From the NCBI RefSeq assembly GCF_009695655.1, contig NZ_VUNM01000008.1:17594-81593 (forward strand): 64,000 nucleotides of DNA. The letters run 5' to 3'. The DNA comes from Sharpea porci (GTDB lineage: Bacteria; Bacillota_I; Bacilli_A; Erysipelotrichales; Coprobacillaceae). Below, piece by piece: positions 22,725-31,814 of the stretch (positions are counted from its first letter, which is position 1; every line of letters begins with the position of its first letter). The notes under the pieces were generated by a model. That model ran no database searches, was not told where the DNA came from, and worked only from the letters and a program-made list of their open reading frames with translations. Both the position numbers and the translations under genes were made by a program.

Positions 22725-24917
22725 ATGATCAACGAGAATTGGGAGAGCGAGTTTAAGACTCGTTTATTAGAACATTATGATGAGATGAAGTGGCTTTATA
22801 CTGAGTTGTATAATGATCCACATGCATTCGATTATTTCTGTGAAATGTTGCATCAGTATTACACAGAAAGAAGTGATTTATTGAAAGAATGGGACGAAGC
22901 AAGAATTGCCGTTCCAAACTGGTACCAAGGTAATGAAATGCTTGGTATGTTGATGTATGTTAAGCAGTTTGCAGGTACTCTTAAAGGGGTAAAAGAGCAT
23001 CTCGATTATGTCCAGGAATGTGGTGTTAACTACTTACACTTAATGCCGCTACTTGAGTCACCAGCTGGTAGAAGTGATGGGGGCTATGCCGTTAGTAACT
23101 TTAGAAAAGTACAACCAGAACTTGGGACAATGGAAGACTTATCTGACTTAGCTACTGAATGTCATAAGAAGGGGATGTCTGTATGTCTTGACTTCGTTAT
23201 GAACCATACTTCAGAAGACCATGAATGGGCTAAGCGTGCACGTGCTGGGGAGAAAGAATACCAGGATCGTTATTTCTTCTTCGATAACTGGAATATTCCA
23301 AATGAATTCGAAAAGACAGTACCACAGGTTTTCCCAACAACAGCGCCAGGTAACTTTAGCTGGTGTGAAGAAGCACATAAGGTCGTAATGACAACATTCT
23401 ATCCATATCAGTGGGACTTAAATTACAACAATCCAACAGTCTTCAATGACATGACTGCAAACATGTTGAATTTATGTAATCATGGCGTTGATATTGTTCG
23501 TCTTGATGCTGTGCCATATATCTGGAAGAAGCTTGGGACATCATGTCGTAACTTACCAGAAGTGCATACACTTGTCAGATTAATGCGTATGGCAGCTGAA
23601 GTCGTATGTCCAGGGACGTTATTACTTGGTGAAGTTGTTATGGAACCAAGCAAGGTTGTACCATACTTCGGTTCAATTGAAAAACCAGAATGTCATATGC
23701 TTTACAATGTTACAACAATGGCATCTACATGGCATACAGTAGCGACAAGAGATGTACGTCTCTTAAAACATCAATTAGGAACAGTTTTTGCCTTACCTAA
23801 ACAGTATACATTCTTGAATTATTTAAGATGTCATGATGATATTGGCTGGGGTCTTGATTATGATTTCTTAGGCCAGTTTGGTATAAACGAAGTTTTGCAT
23901 AAGAAATTCTTAAATGACTACTTCACCGGTAAGCTTTGGGAAAGTAATGGACGTGGTGAACTTTATAATGATGATCCAACACTTGGTGATGCAAGACTTT
24001 GTGGTACAACAGCTTCTTTATGTGGTGTAGAAGCAGCTGTATATGAAAAGAATGACTGGAAGCTTAACATGTCTCTAGAATTAGATGAAATGTTGCATGC
24101 ATTCTTATTCACTCAATCAGGTATTCCAGTACTTTATAGTGGTGATGAAATTGGTCAGTTAAATGACTATAGCTATCATGATGATCCATTAAAGTGGGAT
24201 GACTCAAGATATTTACATCGTGGTGATTTAAACTGGGATCATGTCGCTATGCGTAACGATATGAATACACGTCAAGGCCGTTTATTCCATGCATTACGTA
24301 AATTAGAAAAGATTCGTGCTTCTCATCCTGTATTTGAAAGTGATGCAGATGCATGGGTTGTAGAAACATATAATGATCATGTATTAGGTATTGGTCGTTA
24401 TTTTGATAATGAAAAGCTTATTGCCTTATTCAACTTCTCTGAAGATGAACAAGTTGCATGGATCAATGAAGAGGAAGATTATATTGATTTAATGACAGGT
24501 TTACAGAGAGATGCCAAGGGTGTTAACTTAGCTGGACATAGCTTTGCTTGGTTATTACATTCTTATCGTGAAAAAGAATACAACAATGAAGCACCTACTC
24601 CTGTTGAAAAAAAAACAAAACCAGTAGATAAGTCAGATGCAGAAGCTAAACCTGCTGAAAAGAAAGCTGAATTGAAGGCGGAAGCTAAACCTGCTGAAAA
24701 GAAAGCTGAAGTGAAGGCAGAAGCTAAACCTGCTGAAAAGAAAGCTGAAGTAAAGGCAGAAGCTAAACCTGCTGAAAAGAAAGCTGAAGTCAAGGTAGAA
24801 GCTAAGCCTGCCGCAAAAAAGACACAGTCTGCGAAAAAAACAACAAGAAAACCAGCTGCTAAGAAAACACGTAAGACAACGAAGAAAGCCTCTACAAAGA
24901 AGGTAACTACAAAATGA
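22725..24917 (+). CDS. Amylosucrase-like GH13 glycoside hydrolase with Lys/Ala/Glu repeat tail
   Basis: A 730-aa protein. Residues about 60-610 match the amylosucrase type of GH13: PNWYQGNEMLGMLMYV, LHLMPLLESPAGRSDGGYAV, DFVMNHTSEDHEWA, the nucleophile Asp in VDIVRLDAVP near residue 261, the acid Glu in LLLGEVVM near 302, and LRCHDDIGW with the third acidic residue. Amylosucrase splits sucrose and builds alpha-glucan. From about residue 625 the protein becomes a low-complexity tail of four 13-residue repeats (AEAKPAEKKAEVK) and then a Lys/Thr/Ala-rich end resembling histone H1. AGGAGG precedes the ATG at 22725; the frame extends further upstream through a hydrophobic stretch without a suitable RBS. 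It overlaps the HAD gene by 4 bp. Confidence 0.82.
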   Translation: MINENWESEFKTRLLEHYDEMKWLYTELYNDPHAFDYFCEMLHQYYTERSDLLKEWDEARIAVPNWYQGNEMLGMLMYVKQFAGTLKGVKEHLDYVQECGVNYLHLMPLLESPAGRSDGGYAVSNFRKVQPELGTMEDLSDLATECHKKGMSVCLDFVMNHTSEDHEWAKRARAGEKEYQDRYFFFDNWNIPNEFEKTVPQVFPTTAPGNFSWCEEAHKVVMTTFYPYQWDLNYNNPTVFNDMTANMLNLCNHGVDIVRLDAVPYIWKKLGTSCRNLPEVHTLVRLMRMAAEVVCPGTLLLGEVVMEPSKVVPYFGSIEKPECHMLYNVTTMASTWHTVATRDVRLLKHQLGTVFALPKQYTFLNYLRCHDDIGWGLDYDFLGQFGINEVLHKKFLNDYFTGKLWESNGRGELYNDDPTLGDARLCGTTASLCGVEAAVYEKNDWKLNMSLELDEMLHAFLFTQSGIPVLYSGDEIGQLNDYSYHDDPLKWDDSRYLHRGDLNWDHVAMRNDMNTRQGRLFHALRKLEKIRASHPVFESDADAWVVETYNDHVLGIGRYFDNEKLIALFNFSEDEQVAWINEEEDYIDLMTGLQRDAKGVNLAGHSFAWLLHSYREKEYNNEAPTPVEKKTKPVDKSDAEAKPAEKKAELKAEAKPAEKKAEVKAEAKPAEKKAEVKAEAKPAEKKAEVKVEAKPAAKKTQSAKKTTRKPAAKKTRKTTKKASTKKVTTK
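24639..24821 (+). repeat. Four 39-bp in-frame tandem repeats
   Basis: Units at 24639-24677, 24678-24716, 24717-24755 and 24756-24794 each encode AEAKPAEKKAE(L/V)K; a fifth partial unit follows. The copies are nearly identical at DNA level, which points to recent expansion or slippage. Confidence 0.9.
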
Positions 24918-25732
24918 AATTAATCTTCGTTGATATTGATGGAACATTAACTGAAGCTGGCAGTAATGTACCACCACAAAGTGCCTTAGATGCCATCAAG
25001 GCAACACAGGCAAAGGGAAATAAAGTATTTTTATGCACTGGTCGTAATCTTGCAATGCTTTCACCATTATTGAAATATGGCTTTGATGGTGTTGTAGCGA
25101 GTGGTGGTGGTTATGTGACGATTGGTGATGAAGTCATTTATGATCACCCAATGACACAAGAACAAACAGAATTAGCACTTGATGTCTTGAAGAGAAATGG
25201 TGTCTTTAGAACAATTGAAGCTAAGGATGCTACATATGGTGATGAAAGCCTGGGAGACTTCTTAAAGGGAACAAGTGAAGGAAATAGTGAGATTGAAAGA
25301 TGGCGTAAAGCTTTATCGGAAGATCTTGGTATTAGGCCAATGCATGAATACGATGGTAGACCAATTTATAAAGTCGTTATTATGTGTCAAAAAGAATCAC
25401 AATTAACTGAAGCAAGAGCATTATTAGAGAAGGACTTTAATTTTGCGATTCAGGATGTGGCTGCACACAATTGCCTTAATGGTGATTTAGTCAATCGTGC
25501 TTTTGATAAGGGCAAAGGAATTGAACGTGTGGCTGAAAAACTTGGTGTCGATATGAAAGATACTTATGGTTTTGGTGATTCGATGAATGATTTGGAAATG
25601 ATTCAGACTGTTGGCGTATCCGTAACTATGGCCAATGGTTCAGACAAGCTTAAAGCAATCAGCACTTATGTTGCTGATGATGTAAAGAATGATGGCTTGG
25701 CAAAAGCATTCAAACATTTAGGTTTGATTTAG
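24914..25732 (+). CDS. HAD superfamily (Cof-type) sugar phosphatase
   Basis: A 272-aa cytoplasmic phosphatase. The nucleophile motif VDIDGTL is at residues 5-11, LCTGRN is motif II, and motif IV is GFGDSMNDLEM near 222, with a C2B cap between. Its ATG overlaps the stop of the amylosucrase-like gene (ATGA). Between that enzyme and a sucrose-type PTS, it could dephosphorylate sucrose-6-phosphate or a hexose phosphate, but the substrate is not shown by sequence. An AACTATTC/GAATAGTT hairpin (25738-25758) lies before the PTS gene. Confidence 0.85.
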   Translation: MKLIFVDIDGTLTEAGSNVPPQSALDAIKATQAKGNKVFLCTGRNLAMLSPLLKYGFDGVVASGGGYVTIGDEVIYDHPMTQEQTELALDVLKRNGVFRTIEAKDATYGDESLGDFLKGTSEGNSEIERWRKALSEDLGIRPMHEYDGRPIYKVVIMCQKESQLTEARALLEKDFNFAIQDVAAHNCLNGDLVNRAFDKGKGIERVAEKLGVDMKDTYGFGDSMNDLEMIQTVGVSVTMANGSDKLKAISTYVADDVKNDGLAKAFKHLGLI

Positions 25733-25795
25733 GTTAGAACTATTCAGAAAGAATAGTTGTAATAAAAAAGTGCTACGAAAGGGGAAAATTTATTT

Positions 25796-27664
25796 ATGGC
25801 ACTTGATTATGCAAAATGTGCTGCCGAGATATGGGCAACTCTTGGTGGCAAAGACAATGTAGCTACTGCAGCTCATTGTGCAACAAGATTAAGACTTGCA
25901 ATTGTTGATATTGACAAGGTTGACTTGAAAGCACTTGAAAATGTCGAAGGCGTACAGGGCGTATTTAGCTCTAATGGACAGTTACAGGCAATCATCGGGA
26001 CTGGTACTGTTAATCATGTTTACGATGAATTCTTAAAAGTATCTGGCTTAACTGCTGCAACAAAGGATGATGTAAAAGCAGCAGCAGCTGCATCACAGCC
26101 ATTACCAAAACGTATGGTAAAGACTTTAGGTGATGTATTTGTACCAATCTTACCAGCAATCGTTGCTTCTGGTTTAATGATGGGTATCGTCGAAGCATTA
26201 GGTAAAGCTATTCCTGGCTTCGCAGCTACACCTTGGTATCAGTTCCTTGATATGGCTGCTAATACCGCATTCGCTTACTTACCAGTTATCGTTGCAGTAT
26301 CTGCTGCAAGAGTATTTGGCGGTAACATCTTCTTAGGCGCTGTTATGGGTCTTATGATGATCCACTCTAATCTTACTAATGGCTGGAATGCTGCTAATGG
26401 GTACAAAGTATGGTACATGTTAGGTAAAGGTATTCACTTTGGTAATTACTATTTAGGTCAGATTAACGTGCTTGGTTATCAAGGTCACGTTATCCCAGTT
26501 ATTATCGCTATTTGGGTAATGTGTAAATTAGAAAAATGGTTACATGACCATGTACCTGCAGTTCTTGATTTATTCATTACACCACTTACTACAGTTCTCT
26601 TAACTGCCTTACTTACATTCATGGCTATTGGTCCAATCTTCTCAACACTTGAAACATATGTATTAACAGGTGCTAAATGGTTAATTACAGTTGGTTATGG
26701 TGTTGGTGCAGCAGCAATGGGTGCTATCTATCCAGTTACAGTTGTTATGGGCTTACACCATATGTACAACGTTATCGAAGCAGGCTTACTTGCTTCTAAA
26801 GATTTCGGCAACTTAAATATTTGGATGCCAATCGCATCTGCAGCTAACTTCGCACAGTTCGGTGCCTGCTTAGCTGTTGGTATTAAGACAAAGAGTTCTA
26901 AACGTAGAGCTATTGCCGTTCCTTCTTCACTTTCAGCAGCATTAGGTATTACTGAACCTGCTATCTTCGGTGTTAACTTACGATTAATGAAACCATTCGT
27001 ATTTGGTATGATCGGTGGTGCAGCTGGTGCATTAGTTGGTGAATGGATGGGCTTAGGTGCTACTGCTTATGGTGTTACTGGTATTCCTGGTTTCTTAACA
27101 ATCAATAAACCAATCCAGTATTGTATCTTACTTGCAGTAGCTGGTGGTATCGCCTTCGCACTTACATTCACATTATGGCATGAAGATCCTGATGATTGGG
27201 ATAAACCAGCAGCAGAAGAACTTCCAGCACCTACAACAGTCGCTATTAAAACTGAAAAAGGTGACGTTGTTCAGCCTGTCAATGGTACAATCGTTCCTGC
27301 TTCAAAGATTCCTGATCCAATGTTTGCAGCTGAAACTATGGGTCCATCAGTAGGTATTGAACCAGTTGATGGTAATGTCTATGCTCCATTTGATGGTACT
27401 GTACAGATGGTCTTCCCTACTAACCATGCAGTTGGTTTATTATCAGATGATGGTGTTGAAGTGCTGATCCATGTTGGTGTTGATACAGTTAATATGGAAG
27501 GTGAAGGCTTTGCCGGCTTCGTTACACAGGGCGACAAGGTCACTAAAGGCCAGAAGCTTCTTACATTTGATCGTTCTGCCATTAAAGATGCAGGCTATTC
27601 TGATACAGTTGTTCTTATTGTCACAAACAAAGATGCAGTAGGAAAAATTGATAAAGCGGCATAA
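25796..27664 (+). CDS. scrA: PTS EIIBCA permease, sucrose type
   Basis: A 622-aa permease with all three domains. EIIB is N-terminal with Cys28 in AHCATRLR. The EIIC part has the sucrose/trehalose subgroup blocks YQGHVIPVIIAIWVMCKLEK and LDLFITPLTTVLLTALLTF and is closest to ScrA by eye. The C-terminal EIIA (about 480-622) carries the phospho-His559 in VEVLIHVGVDTV. It imports sucrose as sucrose-6-phosphate; trehalose or another alpha-glucoside is the main alternative. It is cotranscribed with the GH13 and HAD genes. Confidence 0.8.
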   Translation: MALDYAKCAAEIWATLGGKDNVATAAHCATRLRLAIVDIDKVDLKALENVEGVQGVFSSNGQLQAIIGTGTVNHVYDEFLKVSGLTAATKDDVKAAAAASQPLPKRMVKTLGDVFVPILPAIVASGLMMGIVEALGKAIPGFAATPWYQFLDMAANTAFAYLPVIVAVSAARVFGGNIFLGAVMGLMMIHSNLTNGWNAANGYKVWYMLGKGIHFGNYYLGQINVLGYQGHVIPVIIAIWVMCKLEKWLHDHVPAVLDLFITPLTTVLLTALLTFMAIGPIFSTLETYVLTGAKWLITVGYGVGAAAMGAIYPVTVVMGLHHMYNVIEAGLLASKDFGNLNIWMPIASAANFAQFGACLAVGIKTKSSKRRAIAVPSSLSAALGITEPAIFGVNLRLMKPFVFGMIGGAAGALVGEWMGLGATAYGVTGIPGFLTINKPIQYCILLAVAGGIAFALTFTLWHEDPDDWDKPAAEELPAPTTVAIKTEKGDVVQPVNGTIVPASKIPDPMFAAETMGPSVGIEPVDGNVYAPFDGTVQMVFPTNHAVGLLSDDGVEVLIHVGVDTVNMEGEGFAGFVTQGDKVTKGQKLLTFDRSAIKDAGYSDTVVLIVTNKDAVGKIDKAA

Positions 27665-27669
27665 AAACT

Positions 27670-27698
27670 AAACAGGGTATCATCGATACCCTGTTTTA
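27670..27698 (+). terminator. Terminator between PTS and HPr genes
   Basis: AAACAGGGTATC and GATACCCTGTTT form a 12-bp stem with a 3-nt loop, followed by a short T-run. The HPr gene follows after 20 bp and may depend on read-through. Confidence 0.8.
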
Positions 27699-27715
27699 AG
27701 AAAAGAGGTAAAGAA

Positions 27716-27973
27716 ATGAAAGAATTTACTTATACGATTCAAGATCCACAGGGCATGCATGCAAGACCTGCAGGCAAAATTGCAGCCATTGCTCAAAGCT
27801 ATCCTGGTAGAGTTACACTCTGGAAAGGTGAAGAAGGTGTCGATGTGAAAAAGCTTCTTCCCCTCATTGGTACAAATCTTAAGCAGGGTGACACTGTTAT
27901 CATTCGTGTTGAAGGTGAAAATGAAGAACAGGCTGCTGCTTCTATGGAAGCTGCTTTTAAAGAAAATATCTAA
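27716..27973 (+). CDS. HPr-family phosphocarrier without the regulatory serine
   Basis: An 85-aa HPr. The active-site His15 in GMHARPAG is intact, so it can carry phosphate to EIIA. At the position of Ser46, phosphorylated by HPr kinase in Firmicutes, the sequence reads VDVKKLLPL with Lys46; no serine is nearby. It is therefore probably a dedicated transport HPr that escapes CcpA/HPrK regulation. It follows the sucrose-type PTS behind a terminator and has its own AAGAGG site. Confidence 0.87.
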   Translation: MKEFTYTIQDPQGMHARPAGKIAAIAQSYPGRVTLWKGEEGVDVKKLLPLIGTNLKQGDTVIIRVEGENEEQAAASMEAAFKENI

Positions 27974-27977
27974 TCTG

Positions 27978-28030
27978 AAAGCATCCTTAAATGGGTGCTT
28001 TTTTAAAGCCATCTTTTAGAGATGGTTTTA
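27978..28030 (+). terminator. Two consecutive terminators
   Basis: AAAGCATCC/GGGTGCTTT (27978-28001) with a T-run, then CCATCT/AGATGG (28009-28025) followed by TTTTATTG. They close the sucrose/HPr region. Confidence 0.8.
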
Positions 28031-28136
28031 TTGTATTTGTAATGTCAAATAAAAGTAAGTTGATATTCTCGAAATATTGCATTCATATGATGCAAATGTT
28101 ACTATTTTATTACAGGTGTTGTGAGGAGATGAGCGT

Positions 28137-30173
28137 ATGGAGAATGTGTCATCAGGTTGTTATGTGATCGATGAAGACTATAATGTCATCAGTGTCAATG
28201 ACACCGCAAAAAAGATTTATCCCCAGATAGAAGTGGGAAAGAAGTGCTATCGATGTCTTTCAGATATTGATGAACCATGTGGACCTTGTCCTGTCCATAA
28301 TGGCATAAAAGGCCCAAGAACATATTGTGATCCTATTCGTAATATTATGGAATCTGTTGATGCTGTTGAAATACCAATAGATGGTCATGGAACATGCCAT
28401 GCCCTTGTATTCTCTACTGTTGGCAGTGATGCCAAAATTGCTGCAACTCTTCCTACGAGTGTTGATGATTTACGTGATTTAGCATATATAAAAGCATTCA
28501 CTTCTGACCTTTTGACTGTTTTATTGGTTGATGTGAATAGTAAAAAATGCTTTGTATATCGTGATAATGGTGCACAGCAGAAGCCTGAAGATATCTTTCG
28601 TCAATATAACTCATATCATGATTACCTAGAAACATATGTAAAGGAACATGTTATTGAGGAAGATCGTTATACTGTTCTTGAAAATGGTAATTTTGATCAT
28701 ATTGTGGATACATTAAAGAAACGTGAAAGCTTCATGATTCATTTTCGTACTATGCAGGATCATAATATTCATTACTATAATACAAAGATTGTGCGTATTG
28801 GTCATGCTGATGATTTTGATAATTTTATTATTGGGATTGGCTGTGAAGATGACAGTGTGGCTATGATGCGAGAAATGAATGAATTAGAGAAGAATCTTTC
28901 CCTTGTGGAAGTGGACACTTTAACACATCTCTATACCAAAGAAGCCTTCCGTATTTATGGTGAAAAGATGCGACATGAATATCCTGATATCGATTTTGAT
29001 TTTTGTGTCCTCAAGGTGGATGATCTCACATCCCTCAATATCCAATATGGCACTATAAAGGTTGATAACTTATTATCGCTTATTGGGCAAGGTTTAATTG
29101 CTGCCAAAAATGAATATACTTGCCTTACTTATATGGGATCAGGGGTCTTTGCCTGCTATCGCAAGACAATGAGTTATGATGAACGTAAGAATGGCTGTGC
29201 ACAGTTTGCGGAACTCATAAAAGAGGAAACAAACATGCGTAATCTTTCTATCAAGTGGTCTGTCTATGTTACACCACGTAAGGAATTAACGGTTGATGAA
29301 ATTATTGAAAAGACAAACTATGCCTTATCAACAATACGTGCTAATAGTAATCAGGACTATGTTGAATTTGATCAGAAAATGGTTGATCAGATGGAAGAAG
29401 AAAAACGTATTGAAAACATCTTTGAAATAGCACTTAAGAATCATGAAATATCAGTATGGTATCAACCTAAATATGATAGTCATACAAAAGAAATCGTTGG
29501 TGCAGAAGCGTTAGCTCGTTGGAAACAGAAAGATGGTAAAATGATTTCTCCAGGAGAATTCATACCTATTCTAGAAAAGAGTGGGAAGATTCGTAAGCTG
29601 GATGGCTATGTCTTTGAAGAAGTTTGTAAGATGGAAATGAAACTACTTGAAGAAGGTCATGCTTTACCTATTTCAGTCAATTTATCACGTGTAAGTGTCT
29701 ATGATGATAATGTCGCAGATGCCTATTATGATATCGCTATGAAATATGGCAATATCATCAAACACTTACCAATTGAAATAACTGAAAGTGCAGCAGTAAG
29801 TGATGTGAAAATACATAAGCTAGCGCAGGAACTGTCAAAGTATGGCTTTATCTTACATATGGATGACTTTGGAGCTGGTTTTTCTACGCTCGCGGCATTA
29901 GAAACACTTCCTTTCACAACGCTCAAGCTAGACAAATCACTTGTTGATTTAATTGGCAAGAAGGATGCTGAAGCATTATTAAAACATACGGTTGCCTATG
30001 CGAAAGAAACGGGTAAGTGTGTTGTTGCGGAAGGTGTGGAAAACAAGGGACAATATGATTTTCTTGTACAGATTGGCTGTGATATGATTCAAGGATTCTA
30101 TTTTGCGAAGCCGATGGATGAAAATATGTTTGAGAAATGTGTGTTAGAAAAGGTGGTTGGTATTCATGAATAA
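28137..30173 (+). CDS. EAL-domain c-di-GMP phosphodiesterase with degenerate GGDEF
   Basis: A 678-aa soluble signalling protein. An N-terminal PAS-like domain contains a Cys cluster (Cys37, 40, 48, 51; KKCYRC and EPCGPC), possibly a metal or redox site. A GGDEF domain at about 260-415 is degenerate: the signature position reads MGSGVFACY, so no cyclase activity is expected. The EAL domain (about 430-670) is complete: GAEALARW near 457, HMDDFGAGFS, VAEGVEN and QGFYFAKP. It would hydrolyse c-di-GMP. Its last bases overlap the start of a diguanylate cyclase gene. Confidence 0.88.
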   Translation: MENVSSGCYVIDEDYNVISVNDTAKKIYPQIEVGKKCYRCLSDIDEPCGPCPVHNGIKGPRTYCDPIRNIMESVDAVEIPIDGHGTCHALVFSTVGSDAKIAATLPTSVDDLRDLAYIKAFTSDLLTVLLVDVNSKKCFVYRDNGAQQKPEDIFRQYNSYHDYLETYVKEHVIEEDRYTVLENGNFDHIVDTLKKRESFMIHFRTMQDHNIHYYNTKIVRIGHADDFDNFIIGIGCEDDSVAMMREMNELEKNLSLVEVDTLTHLYTKEAFRIYGEKMRHEYPDIDFDFCVLKVDDLTSLNIQYGTIKVDNLLSLIGQGLIAAKNEYTCLTYMGSGVFACYRKTMSYDERKNGCAQFAELIKEETNMRNLSIKWSVYVTPRKELTVDEIIEKTNYALSTIRANSNQDYVEFDQKMVDQMEEEKRIENIFEIALKNHEISVWYQPKYDSHTKEIVGAEALARWKQKDGKMISPGEFIPILEKSGKIRKLDGYVFEEVCKMEMKLLEEGHALPISVNLSRVSVYDDNVADAYYDIAMKYGNIIKHLPIEITESAAVSDVKIHKLAQELSKYGFILHMDDFGAGFSTLAALETLPFTTLKLDKSLVDLIGKKDAEALLKHTVAYAKETGKCVVAEGVENKGQYDFLVQIGCDMIQGFYFAKPMDENMFEKCVLEKVVGIHE

Positions 30174-31527
30174 TGCATTTGAGCTCAATAGTTTTGAGGA
30201 TATACCTGAGGAATATGCAGTATTCAAATTGATATATAATGAGAAGAGAGATCGTGTTATTGATACAGAATATGCTTATGTGAATAGGCGTTATTGCAAA
30301 CTAGGGAATACAACACCAGAATACCTCCTAGGCAAACGTTTTACAGAAATCTATCCTGAAGCAGAATTAAAATGGTTTGATTATTGTTTCAAAGCAGATC
30401 AAGAAAAAAAGACAATCAATGATGTCATGTATTCTCCTGAAATAAGTCATTGGCTTTCATTTACGGTTGGTCCAACAAGTACACCGGGCTATATTGCTTA
30501 TACATTTACTATAGTTGATCATGAACATGAAGAAGATGTCATGAATAAACAAACAAGCTTCACTAATAATATTGTCTTGCGCGTTTCTACAATACTCAGT
30601 AGCGACCAGGGCTATAATGAAGCTATGTCAGATGCTTTATTGACATTAAGCAAAGCTATTCATCCTGATCGTCTTTATATTCTTGAGACGGATTTAAAAA
30701 CTATTAGTAATACTTTTGAATGGTGTAAAGAGGGTATTACAAGTGAGATGGATACTTTGCAGAATCTCAGTTATGATGAATATATGCTGGGTTGGGAAAC
30801 TTTTCTTGAGCAGGATACAGTGGTTTTTATTCCTAATATTGAGATGTTGAAAGAAGATTATCCGTCTGATTATCAGATTTTAAAACGACAGGGAATCTAT
30901 CGCTTAATAGCTGCTCCGTTCTATCATAAAGGGAAGCTTACTGGATATCTTGGGGCTGATAATTTTGAATTCTCAGATCTTGTCAATACTCGTATTATTC
31001 TAGAGATGACTTCCTATTTTATTGGGGTGAGAATTGCTAATCATCATATGATCCAGAAACTTCACCATCTAAGCAATTATGATAGCTTAACGGGTGTCCA
31101 TAACCGCAATGCCCTCCAACAAAGACTTGCGGAACTAGAAAAGACAAAAGGATCTCTTGGTGTTGTCTTTGCGGATCTCAATGGCCTTAAAACAATCAAT
31201 GATCGTTATGGCCATGCGGCTGGTGATATTGCATTATGTAAGGTTGCTTCATTGCTATCAAGACAATTTGGCAGTGCGAATATCTATCGTGAAGGAGGCG
31301 ATGAGTTCATCGTGCTTCTTCCACTCATGAGTAAACAGGATTTCTTAGAAGCCAAAAAGACCATTCAAAGAAAACTCAGCGAAACAAAAGAGTATGTCGT
31401 TGCAGTTGGCTTTGCATTTAGCGAAGATATGTCCAAAATCAATGAAACAGTTGCTTTAGCTGATAATAAGATGTATCAAGATAAAGCTGAATACTATCGT
31501 ATACATGATCGTCGTAAACGAAGTTAA
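30166..31527 (+). CDS. Diguanylate cyclase with PAS and GAF-like domains
   Basis: A 453-aa protein. A PAS domain covers about residues 1-125, a GAF-like domain about 135-295, and the GGDEF domain about 305-450, with an intact active site in YREGGDEFIVLLP near 374 and the substrate helix DLNGLKTINDRYGHAAGD. The start at ATG 30166 overlaps the preceding EAL gene by 8 bp with the ribosome binding site AAAGGTGG inside that gene, so the opposing enzymes are made together. No membrane segment is seen. Confidence 0.87.
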   Translation: MNNAFELNSFEDIPEEYAVFKLIYNEKRDRVIDTEYAYVNRRYCKLGNTTPEYLLGKRFTEIYPEAELKWFDYCFKADQEKKTINDVMYSPEISHWLSFTVGPTSTPGYIAYTFTIVDHEHEEDVMNKQTSFTNNIVLRVSTILSSDQGYNEAMSDALLTLSKAIHPDRLYILETDLKTISNTFEWCKEGITSEMDTLQNLSYDEYMLGWETFLEQDTVVFIPNIEMLKEDYPSDYQILKRQGIYRLIAAPFYHKGKLTGYLGADNFEFSDLVNTRIILEMTSYFIGVRIANHHMIQKLHHLSNYDSLTGVHNRNALQQRLAELEKTKGSLGVVFADLNGLKTINDRYGHAAGDIALCKVASLLSRQFGSANIYREGGDEFIVLLPLMSKQDFLEAKKTIQRKLSETKEYVVAVGFAFSEDMSKINETVALADNKMYQDKAEYYRIHDRRKRS

Positions 31528-31554
31528 GTTTATGCATTTTTTAACGCAAAATGA

Positions 31555-31583
31555 TTGTATTTTCATGCAAGATAGTTGATAAT
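31555..31583 (+). promoter_or_regulatory. Promoter of the rubredoxin gene
   Basis: TTGTAT (31555-31560), a 17-bp spacer and GATAAT (31578-31583). Confidence 0.55.
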
Positions 31584-31616
31584 AAAGGCACAAAAAGAAA
31601 TAGGAGGAATTAGTCT

Positions 31617-31739
31617 ATGAAATGGGTTTGTGATGTTTGTGGATTCGTATACGAAGGTGACGAATTACCAGAAGATTATGTATGTCCAGTTTGTGGTGTA
31701 GGTGCTGATCAATTCTCACCTGTAGAAGACGACGAATAA
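31617..31739 (+). CDS. Short rubredoxin-like protein, 40 aa
   Basis: A small frame with the full rubredoxin metal site: CDVCG (Cys5, Cys8) and CPVCG (Cys23, Cys26), with an acidic C-terminus. Such proteins bind one iron and shuttle electrons in anaerobes, often to oxygen- or peroxide-reducing enzymes. At 40 residues it is shorter than a typical 52-54-residue rubredoxin; the loop between the Cys pairs is compact, as in the rubredoxin domain of rubrerythrin. AGGAGG lies nine bases before the ATG, and its own promoter and terminator flank it. Confidence 0.88.
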   Translation: MKWVCDVCGFVYEGDELPEDYVCPVCGVGADQFSPVEDDE

Positions 31740-31748
31740 TAGATTATT

Positions 31749-31779
31749 GAGTACTAGCTCAGGTTAGTGCTCTTTTTTT
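31749..31779 (+). terminator. Rho-independent terminator
   Basis: GAGTACTA (31749-31756) pairs with TAGTGCTC (31765-31772), followed by seven T. Confidence 0.85.
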
Positions 31780-31814
31780 GTGCTAAAATAGAGCTATGAA
31801 AGAAGGTTGTATTT

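Noticed and set aside
24639..24821. Regular repeats that could suggest a CRISPR array
   Set aside because: The 39-bp units are directly adjacent without spacers and encode in-frame protein repeats.
24563..24977. Minus-strand frames across the amylosucrase tail
   Set aside because: They are antisense shadows of the repeated Lys/Ala/Glu codons; repetitive Phe/Ser composition and no ribosome binding site.
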